From: Metabacillus sediminilitoris
GTDB taxonomy: Bacteria; Bacillota; Bacilli; Bacillales; Bacillaceae
Direction: 5' to 3'
NCBI RefSeq assembly: GCF_009720625.1
Contig: NZ_CP046266.1
Coordinates: 5,538,543-5,602,542, forward strand
Length of the DNA stretch: 64,000 nt
The translations under genes were made by a program, and so were the position numbers. Positions 25,354 through 34,208 of this stretch are shown here, one piece after another. How positions within the stretch are numbered: position 1 is the first letter of the stretch; each line of letters opens with the position of its first letter. The notes beneath the pieces were generated by a model that searched no databases, was not told where the DNA came from, and was given only the letters and a program-made list of their open reading frames with translations.

Positions 25354-26001
25354 TTACTTCCATTGCGCGACTTGATCAATAGGCAGACGAACTGATGGAT
25401 GTCCGTTATCTGCTGCTTTACCAATAGAGATTAACATAACCGGAACATAACGGTCTTTATCCAATCCAAATGCTTCTGCAATTTTGTCTTTTTCATATCC
25501 GCCGATTGGATTTGTATCGTATCCATAAGCGCGGGCAGCAAGCATGAACTGCATGGATACAAGTCCGCCATCCACTAAAACAACATCTTTCAAATCTTCA
25601 CGTGAAATCGTTTCAAAATAGCCTGAAAAGGAAGCATGAATTCCTTCTTTTACTTCTAAAGGCATAAATCCCTTCTCTACAGCTGCGCCGTAGATTTCTT
25701 CAAATTTCTCAAAATTATTCATATCACCAAAAACAGCAATAACTGCTGATGATGTTTCAACTTGAGTTTGGTTAAAACGTGCCAGTGGGGCAAGTGTTGC
25801 TTTTGCCTCAGGACTTTCAATCACAAGAAAGCGCCATGGCTGCATATTAACAGAAGAAGGAGCACGTGTTGCTAATGTAAGAATCTCTGTCATTTCTTCA
25901 TGGCTGATTTTTACGGACTTATCATAATTTTTAATGGAACGGCGTTCTGTCACAATTTTATTAAAATCATTCGTTATTTGTGCTGTAGTCATAGAAGTCA
26001 T
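25354..26001 (-). CDS. Nitroreductase-family NAD(P)H flavoprotein
   Basis: The 215-residue FMN enzyme has the family N-terminal VTERRSIKNYD (FMN phosphate contacts), RAPSSVNMQPWRFLVI, and C-terminal GGYEKDKIAEAFGL. It resembles Bacillus YdgI/YodC-type nitroreductases, which reduce nitroaromatics and quinones. AGAGGAG precedes the ATG by nine bases. It is divergent from a TetR gene and probably repressed by it through the inverted repeat at 26070-26105. Confidence 0.9.
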   Translation of the reverse strand: MTSMTTAQITNDFNKIVTERRSIKNYDKSVKISHEEMTEILTLATRAPSSVNMQPWRFLVIESPEAKATLAPLARFNQTQVETSSAVIAVFGDMNNFEKFEEIYGAAVEKGFMPLEVKEGIHASFSGYFETISREDLKDVVLVDGGLVSMQFMLAARAYGYDTNPIGGYEKDKIAEAFGLDKDRYVPVMLISIGKAADNGHPSVRLPIDQVAQWK

Positions 26002-26069
26002 TGTTATATTCTCCTCTTTTCGTTTTGATTATTGTTTATAATATTTGAGTTCTTTAAATACTTTCCATT

Positions 26070-26105
26070 CATTTTAGACAAAAATATTATAAAATGTCTA
26101 AAATG
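26070..26105. promoter_or_regulatory. Putative TetR operator over the nitroreductase promoter
   Basis: CATTTTAGACA and its perfect complement TGTCTAAAATG are separated by 14 bases. The centre contains a TATAAT-like -10 sequence on the minus strand, so a bound regulator would block transcription of the nitroreductase pair. It lies about 120 bases from the divergent TetR-family gene. Confidence 0.55.
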
Positions 26106-26226
26106 TTAACTACGTATAACCTTACTCCACTTTCTTTTAGTTGTAAACTGAAAAGAATTGGAATATCAAAATTTGAATGAACACCATTGGATTATGATAT
26201 AATTTCCTGATAAAGGGAGTGGTAGT

Positions 26227-26889
26227 TTGAGAAAAATTGCACCTGATGAAAGACAGATGATGAGAAAAGCCTATGTAAAAAAGTTAATCCATGTCGTTCG
26301 GACTCAAGGATTCCTTTCCCTTACCATTCAAGATATCGCAAAAACGATGAATTTAAGCCGGGCTTCCTTGTATAACTACTTTTCTTCGAAGGAAGACATT
26401 ATTATGGAGCTGACTAATCTCTGTATTGATTATATAAATGAAGCTGGTCAAACCATTTCCAATGAAGAGTTATCTTATCCACTTCGTTTCCAAAAAGTGT
26501 TTGAACAAGCTGTTTTTTCAGCTGTCTATGCTTCAGATATTTATTTGGCTGATTTAAAAACAAGCTGTAGGCATCTTTATGAAAAAAAGATGCAATCAAG
26601 AAAAGAACAACTTTCTGCCATTCATACCTTTTATCGAAATGGCATGAAAGCAGAAGTTTTTAATCAATTGAATCCCTCAATCTTAATTATTCAGGATGAA
26701 ACTGTACTAGGGAAATTGGTGAATACAGCCTTTTTAGTGGACGAGGAAATGTCATTGAAACAGGCTCTATTCGATTATTATGTGGCGAAGAAAACCCAGA
26801 TCCTAAAGCCCGAGTACTTGCAAAACACGGAGCATGAAGATATTAATGCAATGGTGGAAGGCATCCTCAAAAAACTGGCAGCCATCTAA
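26227..26889 (+). CDS. TetR-family transcriptional regulator
   Basis: The 220-residue protein has an N-terminal helix-turn-helix LTIQDIAKTMNLSRASLYNY followed by FSSKEDIIMEL, as in TetR repressors, and a variable ligand-binding C-terminal domain. The start is TTG with AAAGGGAG upstream. It is divergent from the nitroreductase-ABM pair, which it probably controls in response to a quinone or other electrophile. Confidence 0.9.
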   Translation: MRKIAPDERQMMRKAYVKKLIHVVRTQGFLSLTIQDIAKTMNLSRASLYNYFSSKEDIIMELTNLCIDYINEAGQTISNEELSYPLRFQKVFEQAVFSAVYASDIYLADLKTSCRHLYEKKMQSRKEQLSAIHTFYRNGMKAEVFNQLNPSILIIQDETVLGKLVNTAFLVDEEMSLKQALFDYYVAKKTQILKPEYLQNTEHEDINAMVEGILKKLAAI

Positions 26890-26900
26890 TGACTATAAAA

Positions 26901-26936
26901 AAGACTCTTACTCGCTGGTAAGAGTCTTTAGTATTT
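26901..26936 (+). terminator. Terminator of the TetR gene
   Basis: Eleven-base perfect arms AAGACTCTTAC and GTAAGAGTCTT with a T-rich tail. Confidence 0.85.
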
Positions 26937-27071
26937 TTTGTTGGCAACTATACGTTTTTAAACGAGCTTTATATTTTCTGTTGAATTCTGTTTAAAATGG
27001 TTGATAGTGTTTGATTTAAATTCTTTAATTCCTTCATGTCTAAGGACAGATTTTCTAGCAATTTTGATTGA

Positions 27072-27103
27072 AAAGAACTGTAGACAAATGCCTACAGTTC
27101 TTT
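27072..27103. terminator. Hairpin between TetR gene and rlmH
   Basis: Twelve-base arms AAAGAACTGTAG and CTACAGTTCTTT with an eight-base loop, 50 bases beyond the rlmH stop codon. It may end rlmH transcripts and lies inside cassette I near its rlmH-proximal end. Confidence 0.6.
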
Positions 27104-27146
27104 GTTTTTGACATCTTATTGCTTAAGGAATTAAAACTACTTTTAA

Positions 27147-27175
27147 AACCTCATTTACTTATGATAAGGTTCCCC
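27147..27175 (-). repeat. Primary attachment site in the 3' end of rlmH
   Basis: The last rlmH codons read GGGGAACCTTATCATAAG, TAA (GEPYHK-stop), followed by TAAATGAGGTT sharing the stop. This is the same rlmH segment in which staphylococcal SCC elements integrate (core TATCATAA). The other five sites are copies of it. Confidence 0.75.
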
Positions 27176-27634
27176 CCGATTAATCCGAAAAGCACGATAA
27201 ACCTGCTCTAATAAAATCAACCTCATCAACTGATGCGGAAATGTCATCTTCGAAAACGAAAGCGTATCATTTGCTCTCTTCATGACAGTTTTACTTAATC
27301 CAAGCGATCCGCCAATGACAAATGTTACTTTGCTTTTTCCGTATGTCGCGAGTTGATCGAGATCTTTTGCGAGTTGCTCTGATGATTTCATTTTACCTTC
27401 GATGGCAAGGGCAATGACATGTGTGTCATCGCTTATTTTACTGAGGATTCGCTCTCCCTCTTTTTCTTTCACTTGCTCCATTTCTGTTTCACTTAAGTTT
27501 TCTGGTGCCTTTTCGTCTGGCAGCTCAATGATGTCTAATTTTGCATAGATTGAAAGTCGTTTTAAGTATTCGTCAATTCCTTGCTTTAAATATTTTTCTT
27601 TCAGCTTACCAATTGTCACGATTGAGATGTTCAC
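27155..27634 (-). CDS. rlmH: RlmH, 23S rRNA pseudouridine-1915 N3-methyltransferase
   Basis: RlmH methylates pseudouridine 1915 in helix 69 of 23S rRNA on assembled 70S ribosomes, using S-adenosylmethionine and a SPOUT knot. The 159-residue protein begins [20 protein letters not shown], has the knot segment [10 protein letters not shown], and ends [13 protein letters not shown]. The start is GTG at 27634, matching known Bacillus RlmH; an upstream in-frame codon would add six unrelated residues. Its 3' end is the insertion site of the cassette array, and the insertion keeps the reading frame intact. Confidence 0.97.
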   Translation of the reverse strand: MNISIVTIGKLKEKYLKQGIDEYLKRLSIYAKLDIIELPDEKAPENLSETEMEQVKEKEGERILSKISDDTHVIALAIEGKMKSSEQLAKDLDQLATYGKSKVTFVIGGSLGLSKTVMKRANDTLSFSKMTFPHQLMRLILLEQVYRAFRINRGEPYHK

Positions 27635-27667
27635 GCTTGTTCCCCATTTCAAAACGAAAGATAAAAG

Positions 27668-27963
27668 TTATACACATTTCCTTCGAAGTTATCCACAACC
27701 AAAGCCGAATATTAGTTCCCCACTATATATACAGCTGGGTTTTCACACATTTCACAAGTTGTGGATAACTTACTGTTTTTTTCTATTTTTTCGATTTCTG
27801 GTGCTAATTCTTTTTCATCCACATACATATCTATCGCTAATTCAATATGTTCTTCACAGCAAAGCATCTTCATTCCTCCTTTATCAACATGTGGATAATT
27901 GTTTTATATCTTTACTTTTTCCACATTCACAGGAAATAATGATCATTGTCTCGATTATCCACA
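27668..27963. promoter_or_regulatory. Cluster of five DnaA boxes around yyzF
   Basis: Five sites match TTATNCACA: TTATACACA at 27668-27676, TTATCCACA at 27689-27697 and 27955-27963, and the complement TGTGGATAA at 27760-27768 and 27890-27898. Three lie within or at the end of yyzF or directly beside it. oriC-proximal DnaA-box clusters are known in B. subtilis to bind DnaA away from the origin. Confidence 0.75.
27712..27867 (-). CDS. yyzF: YyzF, CxxH/CxxC small zinc-binding-type protein
   Basis: The 51-residue protein begins MLCCEEHIELAIDMYVDEKE and ends STTCEMCENPAVYIVGN. A CxxH motif near the N-terminus and a CxxC motif near the C-terminus match the small Bacillus CxxH/CxxC family found next to rlmH. 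The start is the ATG at 27867, seven bases after AGGAGG; an ATG two codons upstream is too close to it. Function is unknown; metal binding is inferred from the cysteines. Confidence 0.85.
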   Translation of the reverse strand: MLCCEEHIELAIDMYVDEKELAPEIEKIEKNSKLSTTCEMCENPAVYIVGN

Positions 27964-27976
27964 ACCCTTATTTTCC

Positions 27977-28006
27977 GCAAAAAAGGGAGCTGAAAATTAG
28001 CTCCCT
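27977..28006 (-). terminator. htrC terminator
   Basis: A stem with arms AGGGAGCT and AGCTCCCT overlaps the htrC stop codon and is followed by T residues on the minus strand. Confidence 0.75.
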
Positions 28007-29220
28007 AACAAGTTTTCTTCGCCTAATTTCATCTTACCTGTTTTCTTTTCTCCAGCTCGATAATACGTAAATTCCACCGTATCTCCTACTTCTTGCTTAT
28101 ATAATATTTTTCTTAGTTCAATAATGTCTTTGACCTCTTGACCGTCTAATTCAGTGATGACATCAAGTTCCTGTAGACCAGCTTGTGCTGCAGGTGATAC
28201 TGGATCAACACTCATGACGACGATCCCTGAAACAATGTCTTTTGGAAGCTTTAATGTTTGCTCAAGATGATAGCTCGAAACTTCATTTAACGATCTCATT
28301 CCTATACCCATATAAGGTCGTCTAACTTCACTATATTTTTCAAGGTCTTCAATGATCGGCAGGGCAAGATTTATTGGAATCGATAATCCTATTCCCTCAA
28401 CAGCAGATTCCGCAATTTTCATGGAATTAATCCCAATGACTTTGCCATCGATGTTTATTAACGCTCCGCCACTATTTCCCGGGTTAATGGCAGCATCTGT
28501 TTGCATTACTTCTGCATTCCAATCTACTTGTCCATCTCCATCTGAATCAATTGGGATTGCTCTTTCTGTTCCAGAAATAACCCCCTGTGTAACAGAACCT
28601 GAAAATTGTAATCCTAATGGATTTCCAATGGCTATAACTGGCTCACCAGGCTTTACCTTATCAGAATTCCCAAATTCAGCGACTTGTTCAATTTTCGCGC
28701 TGTCGACACGTAAAACTGCTAAATCTGTTAATTGATCACTTCCGAGTATTTCTGCGGGAACTCTTGTCCCATCACTTAAGCTAATTTCTACCTGTGACGC
28801 GCCGGCAATAACATGATGATTTGTTGCAACAAAAGCATTTTTTCCCTCTTTCTTATATACCACACCAGAACCGGTCCCAGCTTCACCTGTTTCATTCCAA
28901 AAGCCTGCTTCTTGAAGATTGACAACACCGACAACAGCATCTGAAACCTCATCAACAACCTCTGTTATGGCTGTATTTACATTAACAGATATATTTTTAG
29001 TTGGTCCGGTTGTGACTGCTGGATCATCTTCTTCTGTCTCCTCACCACTTAAATCCATGTCATATGGTAAAAAGTCTAAATTAGATAAAGTAGGGATTGC
29101 CACCAACATGAGAAATCCGCCGAAAATGGCTCCAATTAGTCCTGCTAAAAACCATCCACCTCTATTTCCCTTTTGTTTTTTCGTATTTTCGTTCTCATAA
29201 TCTTGATCATAATAGCCCAC
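27997..29220 (-). CDS. htrC: HtrC, membrane-anchored HtrA/DegP-like serine protease
   Basis: HtrA proteases degrade or refold damaged proteins at the cell surface. The 407-residue protein has one N-terminal membrane segment ([20 protein letters not shown]), a trypsin-like domain with triad His in [11 protein letters not shown], Asp in DLAVLRVD and Ser in [11 protein letters not shown], and one C-terminal PDZ domain ([22 protein letters not shown]). The gene is the usual last member downstream of the walRKHIJ cluster in Bacillus. Confidence 0.95.
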   Translation of the reverse strand: MGYYDQDYENENTKKQKGNRGGWFLAGLIGAIFGGFLMLVAIPTLSNLDFLPYDMDLSGEETEEDDPAVTTGPTKNISVNVNTAITEVVDEVSDAVVGVVNLQEAGFWNETGEAGTGSGVVYKKEGKNAFVATNHHVIAGASQVEISLSDGTRVPAEILGSDQLTDLAVLRVDSAKIEQVAEFGNSDKVKPGEPVIAIGNPLGLQFSGSVTQGVISGTERAIPIDSDGDGQVDWNAEVMQTDAAINPGNSGGALINIDGKVIGINSMKIAESAVEGIGLSIPINLALPIIEDLEKYSEVRRPYMGIGMRSLNEVSSYHLEQTLKLPKDIVSGIVVMSVDPVSPAAQAGLQELDVITELDGQEVKDIIELRKILYKQEVGDTVEFTYYRAGEKKTGKMKLGEENLLGS

Positions 29221-29367
29221 TACTTGTCACCATCCCTTTCCTTACTGCAACTTGAATAGTGTACTGTACATCTAACTATCATTATTCTCTTGACTATTAA
29301 AATTTAACCAGGCAGATCCCTTAGTCAAAAAACAAAGTTGAATACGATTTAACATTTCTATGTAGGT

Positions 29368-29400
29368 CTCTCAGCTGGCTTATTTTTAAGCAACTGAGAG
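29368..29400 (-). terminator. Hairpin after walJ
   Basis: Arms CTCTCAG and CTGAGAG extend through TTGCTTA and TAAGCCA with small mismatches. There is little T tail, so it may be an attenuator or RNA-processing hairpin between walJ and htrC. Confidence 0.45.
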
Positions 29401-29406
29401 TATTTA

Positions 29407-30201
29407 TTATATTGCGATCAGCGTTGTTGGGGTTGCTGGGTCTGTATCATACAAATCAAATTGCTCTCCTGTCATAAAGCCTTTGCTTGCTAATGTTTGC
29501 TGTACAGACATTCGTGCTAAATCCTTCATGTTGTTATCTTTACTCAAATGAGCCAAATAAATTCTCTTTGTTGCATCACCGATTACATCCATCATTGCCA
29601 TGGCCGCATCTTCATTCGAAACATGACCGACATCACTTAATATCCGTCGCTTTATACTCCATGGATAATGTCCCATTTGCAGCATGGAAACATCATGATT
29701 GCTTTCAAAAACAAATGCATCAGCATTACGGATTGTGCCCTTCATTTTGTCACTAACATAGCCGGTATCAGTAATTAAAGCAAGCTTTTTACCTTCATGA
29801 TGGAACACAAAAAACATTGGTTCAGCAGCATCATGGGAAACGCCAAAGGATTCGATATCCATTGAACCAAATGTTTTTACAGATCCAGTTTTGAAGACAA
29901 ATTTTTGCTCTGTTGCAACTTCTCCAATCAAACCGTTCATCGCCTGCCATGTCTTTTCATTCGCATAGATTGGCAGCTTATACTTTCTAGCTAGCACACC
30001 AAGCCCCTTGATATGATCACTATGTTCATGTGTAACAAAAATGCCGGATAGCTTTTTAATGTCTCTTCCTATTTGCTCAAATAGGTTCTGCATTTGCTTT
30101 CCACTTAATCCGGCATCAACTAAAAACGACTGATTATCAGATTCAACATAAATTGCATTCCCCGTACTGCCGCTTGCAAGAACACTAAACTGCAAGCCCA
30201 T
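29407..30201 (-). CDS. walJ: WalJ (YycJ), metallo-beta-lactamase-fold nuclease-type protein
   Basis: WalJ is a cytoplasmic MBL-fold protein linked to coordination of cell division with DNA replication. The zinc-site motif [12 protein letters not shown] is intact, with further ligands in [14 protein letters not shown] and LAHLSKDNN. The 264-residue length is standard. It is the fifth gene of the walRKHIJ operon, 23 bases after walI. Confidence 0.95.
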   Translation of the reverse strand: MGLQFSVLASGSTGNAIYVESDNQSFLVDAGLSGKQMQNLFEQIGRDIKKLSGIFVTHEHSDHIKGLGVLARKYKLPIYANEKTWQAMNGLIGEVATEQKFVFKTGSVKTFGSMDIESFGVSHDAAEPMFFVFHHEGKKLALITDTGYVSDKMKGTIRNADAFVFESNHDVSMLQMGHYPWSIKRRILSDVGHVSNEDAAMAMMDVIGDATKRIYLAHLSKDNNMKDLARMSVQQTLASKGFMTGEQFDLYDTDPATPTTLIAI

Positions 30202-30224
30202 AACAATTCACTCCTCTTTTTCCC

Positions 30225-31043
30225 CTATTCTGTTAAAAGTAAAACATCACCTTCTAATGCATTAACATAATAATCTTCTCTTTCTTTTTGTTCATTTTCC
30301 ACAATAATATGCCAAATTGGTGCTAATATTTGTTGGTTTGTAAGTGGAATATGAGTATAAAATCCATATTCAATATCCTCTATTTTACTATTTGATTTCA
30401 AGAAATTTTTGTTGTATAACGCTTCAAGTGCTTTTAAAGGTGAGATAGCTGTTTCCTTTTCCTCAACCTCATTTATATCCTCAAGCATGGACTGTTCATA
30501 TGCAAAGATCTCTCTATCTTCATTTAAGTAAAAGATCACCATCGCAATATGATCCTCTTTCGATTGAAAGATATTTTGATTTTTATACTGTTGAATGCAA
30601 ATAATTGAATTTGTTTTTTCATCCGTATACCAGTAGTGATACAGTTCTCCACCAATGATATTTTCTCGTAAAAACTGATTGATTTTACTTTTTACATTTA
30701 CTTCTGGTAATGGAAACGGATCCTTTAACTCCATATTTAATGTTCGAAAAGAATCTATCGGAAGATTACTATTTGACACGACCATTGTTTGATTTTTAAG
30801 ATTGCTGATCTCCTCTAAAGTAAAGTCCTTACTTTTAGCCGTTATATAATAGCCTTTTCCAATATCCTGTGGAAGCTCGTTTTTATACTCAATACCTTCT
30901 GCGTCTAGCTTTTCTTCAATTGTTGCTTCCTGTATGACAGCATAATTTGATTCACCGCGTAATTGAAAATATTCATAGGCTAAATAAATATCCAGAATAA
31001 GAAATGCAAGAATAAAAATGGTCTTTGTTTTACTCCACTCCAT
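30225..31043 (-). CDS. walI: WalI (YycI), regulator of the WalK kinase
   Basis: WalI is a single-pass membrane protein that, with WalH, forms a complex with WalK and restrains it. The N-terminal helix is KTIFILAFLILDIYLAYEYF; the rest is an extracellular YycI domain. I choose the ATG at 31043 (MEWSKTKTIF), seven bases after GGAGGG; the ATG two codons before is too close. It overlaps walH by 14 bases. Confidence 0.93.
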   Translation of the reverse strand: MEWSKTKTIFILAFLILDIYLAYEYFQLRGESNYAVIQEATIEEKLDAEGIEYKNELPQDIGKGYYITAKSKDFTLEEISNLKNQTMVVSNSNLPIDSFRTLNMELKDPFPLPEVNVKSKINQFLRENIIGGELYHYWYTDEKTNSIICIQQYKNQNIFQSKEDHIAMVIFYLNEDREIFAYEQSMLEDINEVEEKETAISPLKALEALYNKNFLKSNSKIEDIEYGFYTHIPLTNQQILAPIWHIIVENEQKEREDYYVNALEGDVLLLTE

Positions 31044-32376
31044 TTTCATTCCCTCCAGACTGTTCTAGATCTTCATTTATTTTTAATAGCTGACCATTCT
31101 TCATTTGTATACACCAAATTGGAGATACCTTCACAAATTGTTGACTATCAGAGCTGCTAAGCTCGTACGCAATAAAAATGTTATGGATATTAGTTTCTTC
31201 AATTTGTTGATTATTCTTGATCAACTCAACGACCTGATATCCTGACATCAATGTGGTTGATTGGTTCGAAATGTTTGAGATAAGTTGATATGAAGGGCGG
31301 TCATAAATCGCAATTTCATTTTGCCCCCATCTTTGCTTAATCATTGTAGGCCCAAAAGAGTTTTCCTCTGAATTAATAACCGGGATTGACTGAATAGACA
31401 TAATAAATTCTATTTCTTGATCACTTTCATTCACATTAAATAATACATAGTTATCTGTCCATCCGCCATGATCATTTAAAAAAGATATGCTCTGATCAAT
31501 AAGCAGTCCGGCACGTACAGAATCCGTGTCTCTTAACGTTGGATTCACATATCTGACCATATGCTGATTTTGATAAATGTTAAGTTCTCTAATCCCATCT
31601 GTATATCTATTTCTTGAAACATTCTCATCTTGTTTGACAATTCGCGGGTTACTAAATAATGCATCTTTAAACTTTTCTCCGTCAATTGTTTCAGTGAAAT
31701 ATTCATAACTATCTAATATCACTTGATCATTTGGGAGCATAATGTCACTCCCTTGTCCGGTGTCATATGAAAAGTAAGACTGAAGCTCATCTCTTCTGTT
31801 GAAAATTTGTGCAACAAAATCCTTTGCTTCAATATCATTAACAGTCGTTTCTACCACTATCATTTTATCATATGAAACAAAAGAAACCTTTTGTTGGGCA
31901 TCATTAGTCGTCATGACATCTAAAAAGATACGGTCAAACGAAATATTTTCATTTGTATCAGAATCCCATTGCAGCATGGATTGAAATGTTGACATTGGGA
32001 TCTCATTATAGAATTTGAGCTCAATACTAGCATCATTATTCTCATCGGTCCATTTCTGAAACTCTTCCCTTGTCCGGAAGGGTGATTGACTTTTCACATT
32101 ACTAAACTCCCAGTTTTGCATTTCCTTCCAAAGTCCATTCGTAAATTTCCCGGCGATTGAACTGAAATGATTCTCTTGAGAATGAAGTAATAATTGATGT
32201 GGCTTTATAACCTCATACGTTTTTTTTGTTTCTTGATCGATCGGAATACTTTCAACAAGTGTTTGATTTTGAAAATACTCAAATGATGGTCGAAGAGTCC
32301 ACATATTCCAAGTGAAAAATAAACTAATCAAAATTAATACGGTCAAAGTGGCACTTTTAATCGCTTCTTTATTCAT
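31030..32376 (-). CDS. walH: WalH (YycH), regulator of the WalK kinase
   Basis: WalH acts with WalI on the outside of the membrane to control WalK activity. One N-terminal membrane segment (ATLTVLILISLFFTWNMWTL) precedes a three-domain extracellular part. The ATG at 32376 overlaps the walK stop as ATGA, the usual coupling. Length is about 448 residues, normal for the family. Confidence 0.93.
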   Translation of the reverse strand: MNKEAIKSATLTVLILISLFFTWNMWTLRPSFEYFQNQTLVESIPIDQETKKTYEVIKPHQLLLHSQENHFSSIAGKFTNGLWKEMQNWEFSNVKSQSPFRTREEFQKWTDENNDASIELKFYNEIPMSTFQSMLQWDSDTNENISFDRIFLDVMTTNDAQQKVSFVSYDKMIVVETTVNDIEAKDFVAQIFNRRDELQSYFSYDTGQGSDIMLPNDQVILDSYEYFTETIDGEKFKDALFSNPRIVKQDENVSRNRYTDGIRELNIYQNQHMVRYVNPTLRDTDSVRAGLLIDQSISFLNDHGGWTDNYVLFNVNESDQEIEFIMSIQSIPVINSEENSFGPTMIKQRWGQNEIAIYDRPSYQLISNISNQSTTLMSGYQVVELIKNNQQIEETNIHNIFIAYELSSSDSQQFVKVSPIWCIQMKNGQLLKINEDLEQSGGNENGVE

Positions 32377-34205
32377 TCCCACTCATCCTCTTGTTCCGGG
32401 TTGTAAGGTATTGTGAAAAACACCGTTGTACCTTGTCCTTCTACACTTTGTGCCCAAATATCACCGCCATGTGCTAAAATCATTTCTTTTGCAATGGCTA
32501 ACCCTAATCCTGTTCCCCCGAGCTTACGAGTTCGAGCTTTGTCAACACGGTAGAAACGATCAAAGATTTTATTGACACTTTCCTTAGGTATTCCAACACC
32601 TTCATCTTTAATACGTATTTGAATATCAGATGAAAGTTTATCAATCGTAAATGTTACTTTTCCACCTTCTGGCGAGTATTTCAAAGCATTTGAAATGATA
32701 TTATCTAATACTTGCGTAATTTTATCTGTATCTATTTCAACAAAAAGTGCTTCTTTAGGAATGTTCCTTACAAAGGAAACATGTTGTGATTTCGTCATTT
32801 CAAAGCGATCAATAATTTTATCGAAAAAAACGGTGAAATTAACAAAATCTTTATTAATACGATATTCGGTACGGTCAAGCTTAGATAATTGGAGCAAGTC
32901 ATTTACAAGCCTAATCATCCTTTCAGTTTCTGTTTGTGTTACATTCAGAAACTGTGGAGCAATCTCGTCATCCTTCCAAGCGCCATCAGCTAGAGCCTCT
33001 AAATAACTTCTCATTGTTGTTAATGGCGTACGAAGCTCATGTGAGACATTCGCAACAAATTCTCTTCTTTCTTGCTCAATTTTTTCTTGTTCTGTAATGT
33101 CATATAAGACAGCAATGACACCATCAATAAGTCCAGATTCTTTTTGAATCACTGAAAAACTAACTCGTAAAATAACCGGTCTTTCCTCAGTACCTGAATC
33201 TAGGATAAGGGATTCTTGCTCATCTAAAATACTCTCAAATGTATGAGTATCTTCTATATTTAATAATTTTGTGATTGAAATATTTGTTAGCGTTTCACGT
33301 GAAACATCTAACATCTCTAATGCTGGATTATTAATTAAGATAACTTGTCCATAACGATTTGTAGCGATAACTCCTTCAATCATGTGTGCGATGACAGAAG
33401 CGAGCTTTCGACGTTCCCCTTCTGTAGTAGCCTGGGCTTCATCTAGCTTATCTGTTAAGTAGTTAAATGTAACAGCCAATTGACCAATTTCATCTTCCCC
33501 ATACACTTTAACTTTTCGAGAAAAATTACCATTCGCTAATTCAATTGCCTGTTTTCTCATATCAGACATTGGCCTTGTGATTGTTCTGGCAATAAAAATA
33601 CCTAATGCTGCGGTTATAACCATTGATAGAATTGTTCCCGTAGCAAAAATTTTGTTAATAATTTGCATTTGGGCAAAGACTTCTTCCATTGAGGCAACAA
33701 TATAAATGGCCCCAATAGGTTTATCACTGAAATTATTCTCATTAATAGGAAGAGTCATAACACGGACTCTTTGACCAGAATCCTTATCAATAAAATAGTT
33801 ATCATAATTTAAACCAACCAATGCGCGAAGGACCATTTCTTCTGATGTTTTTTTACCAACTATATCTTGATTAATATCTGATGTTGCGATAACATTTTTG
33901 TTTTTATCAATAACTCGAACTTCAAGGATCTCATCTGTCACAAAATCTCTAATAATGGTTGTAATCTCTCCGGCAGGCGTTTTCCCGTCAGCATATTCCT
34001 TTGGATCTCTGGACATTTCCTGCTCAATATTATAAACAAGTAAACTTATTCGTTTTGATAAAGAATCTTCAAAATTACTTTTAAGTGAAGTCTCTAACTC
34101 CTTAACGAAATAAATTCCGATTATCTGCATAGCAATCAAAATAAGTAAGACGTAAATCATAACAAACTTAAATTGAATAGAGTGAAAAAAACGTACCTTT
34201 TTCAT
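32373..34205 (-). CDS. walK: WalK (YycG), essential cell-wall sensor histidine kinase
   Basis: WalK controls autolysin and wall-synthesis genes through WalR. The 610-residue protein has two membrane segments bracketing an extracellular PDC/Cache-like domain (residues about 30-185), then HAMP, PAS, HisKA with phospho-acceptor His389 in NVSHELRTPLTTMRSYLEAL, and HATPase with NIISNALKY, DEGVGI and GGTGLGLAIAKE. It follows walR after three bases. A parS-like site (33291-33306) lies inside the coding sequence in the part encoding DVSRETL. Confidence 0.97.
   Translation of the reverse strand: MKKVRFFHSIQFKFVMIYVLLILIAMQIIGIYFVKELETSLKSNFEDSLSKRISLLVYNIEQEMSRDPKEYADGKTPAGEITTIIRDFVTDEILEVRVIDKNKNVIATSDINQDIVGKKTSEEMVLRALVGLNYDNYFIDKDSGQRVRVMTLPINENNFSDKPIGAIYIVASMEEVFAQMQIINKIFATGTILSMVITAALGIFIARTITRPMSDMRKQAIELANGNFSRKVKVYGEDEIGQLAVTFNYLTDKLDEAQATTEGERRKLASVIAHMIEGVIATNRYGQVILINNPALEMLDVSRETLTNISITKLLNIEDTHTFESILDEQESLILDSGTEERPVILRVSFSVIQKESGLIDGVIAVLYDITEQEKIEQERREFVANVSHELRTPLTTMRSYLEALADGAWKDDEIAPQFLNVTQTETERMIRLVNDLLQLSKLDRTEYRINKDFVNFTVFFDKIIDRFEMTKSQHVSFVRNIPKEALFVEIDTDKITQVLDNIISNALKYSPEGGKVTFTIDKLSSDIQIRIKDEGVGIPKESVNKIFDRFYRVDKARTRKLGGTGLGLAIAKEMILAHGGDIWAQSVEGQGTTVFFTIPYNPEQEDEWE
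33291..33306. promoter_or_regulatory. parS site inside walK
   Basis: CGTTTCACGTGAAACA matches the parS consensus TGTTNCACGTGAAACA at 15 of 16 positions. Spo0J (ParB) binds such sites near oriC and nucleates chromosome segregation and SMC loading. Confidence 0.85.
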
Positions 34206-34208
34206 TTC

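Larger units (their letters stand above)
13750..27175 (-). mobile_element. Array of five SCC-like cassettes at the 3' end of rlmH
   Basis: Six direct copies of the rlmH terminal sequence (in rlmH itself and at sites A to E) divide this 13.4-kb region. Sites B, D and E carry an 11-base inverted element (consensus AACCTCATTTA) ten bases before GGnGAACC, and the sequence after each stop codon starts TAAATGAGGTT or a close variant. Staphylococcal SCC elements integrate at this same codon stretch of rlmH (orfX) through serine recombinases CcrAB or CcrC. No recombinase gene is present, so the cassettes would depend on a helper. Cassettes in order from rlmH: I 25.0-27.15, II 24.8-24.97, III 23.59-24.77, IV 20.6-23.57, V 13.79-20.56 kb. 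Confidence 0.75.
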
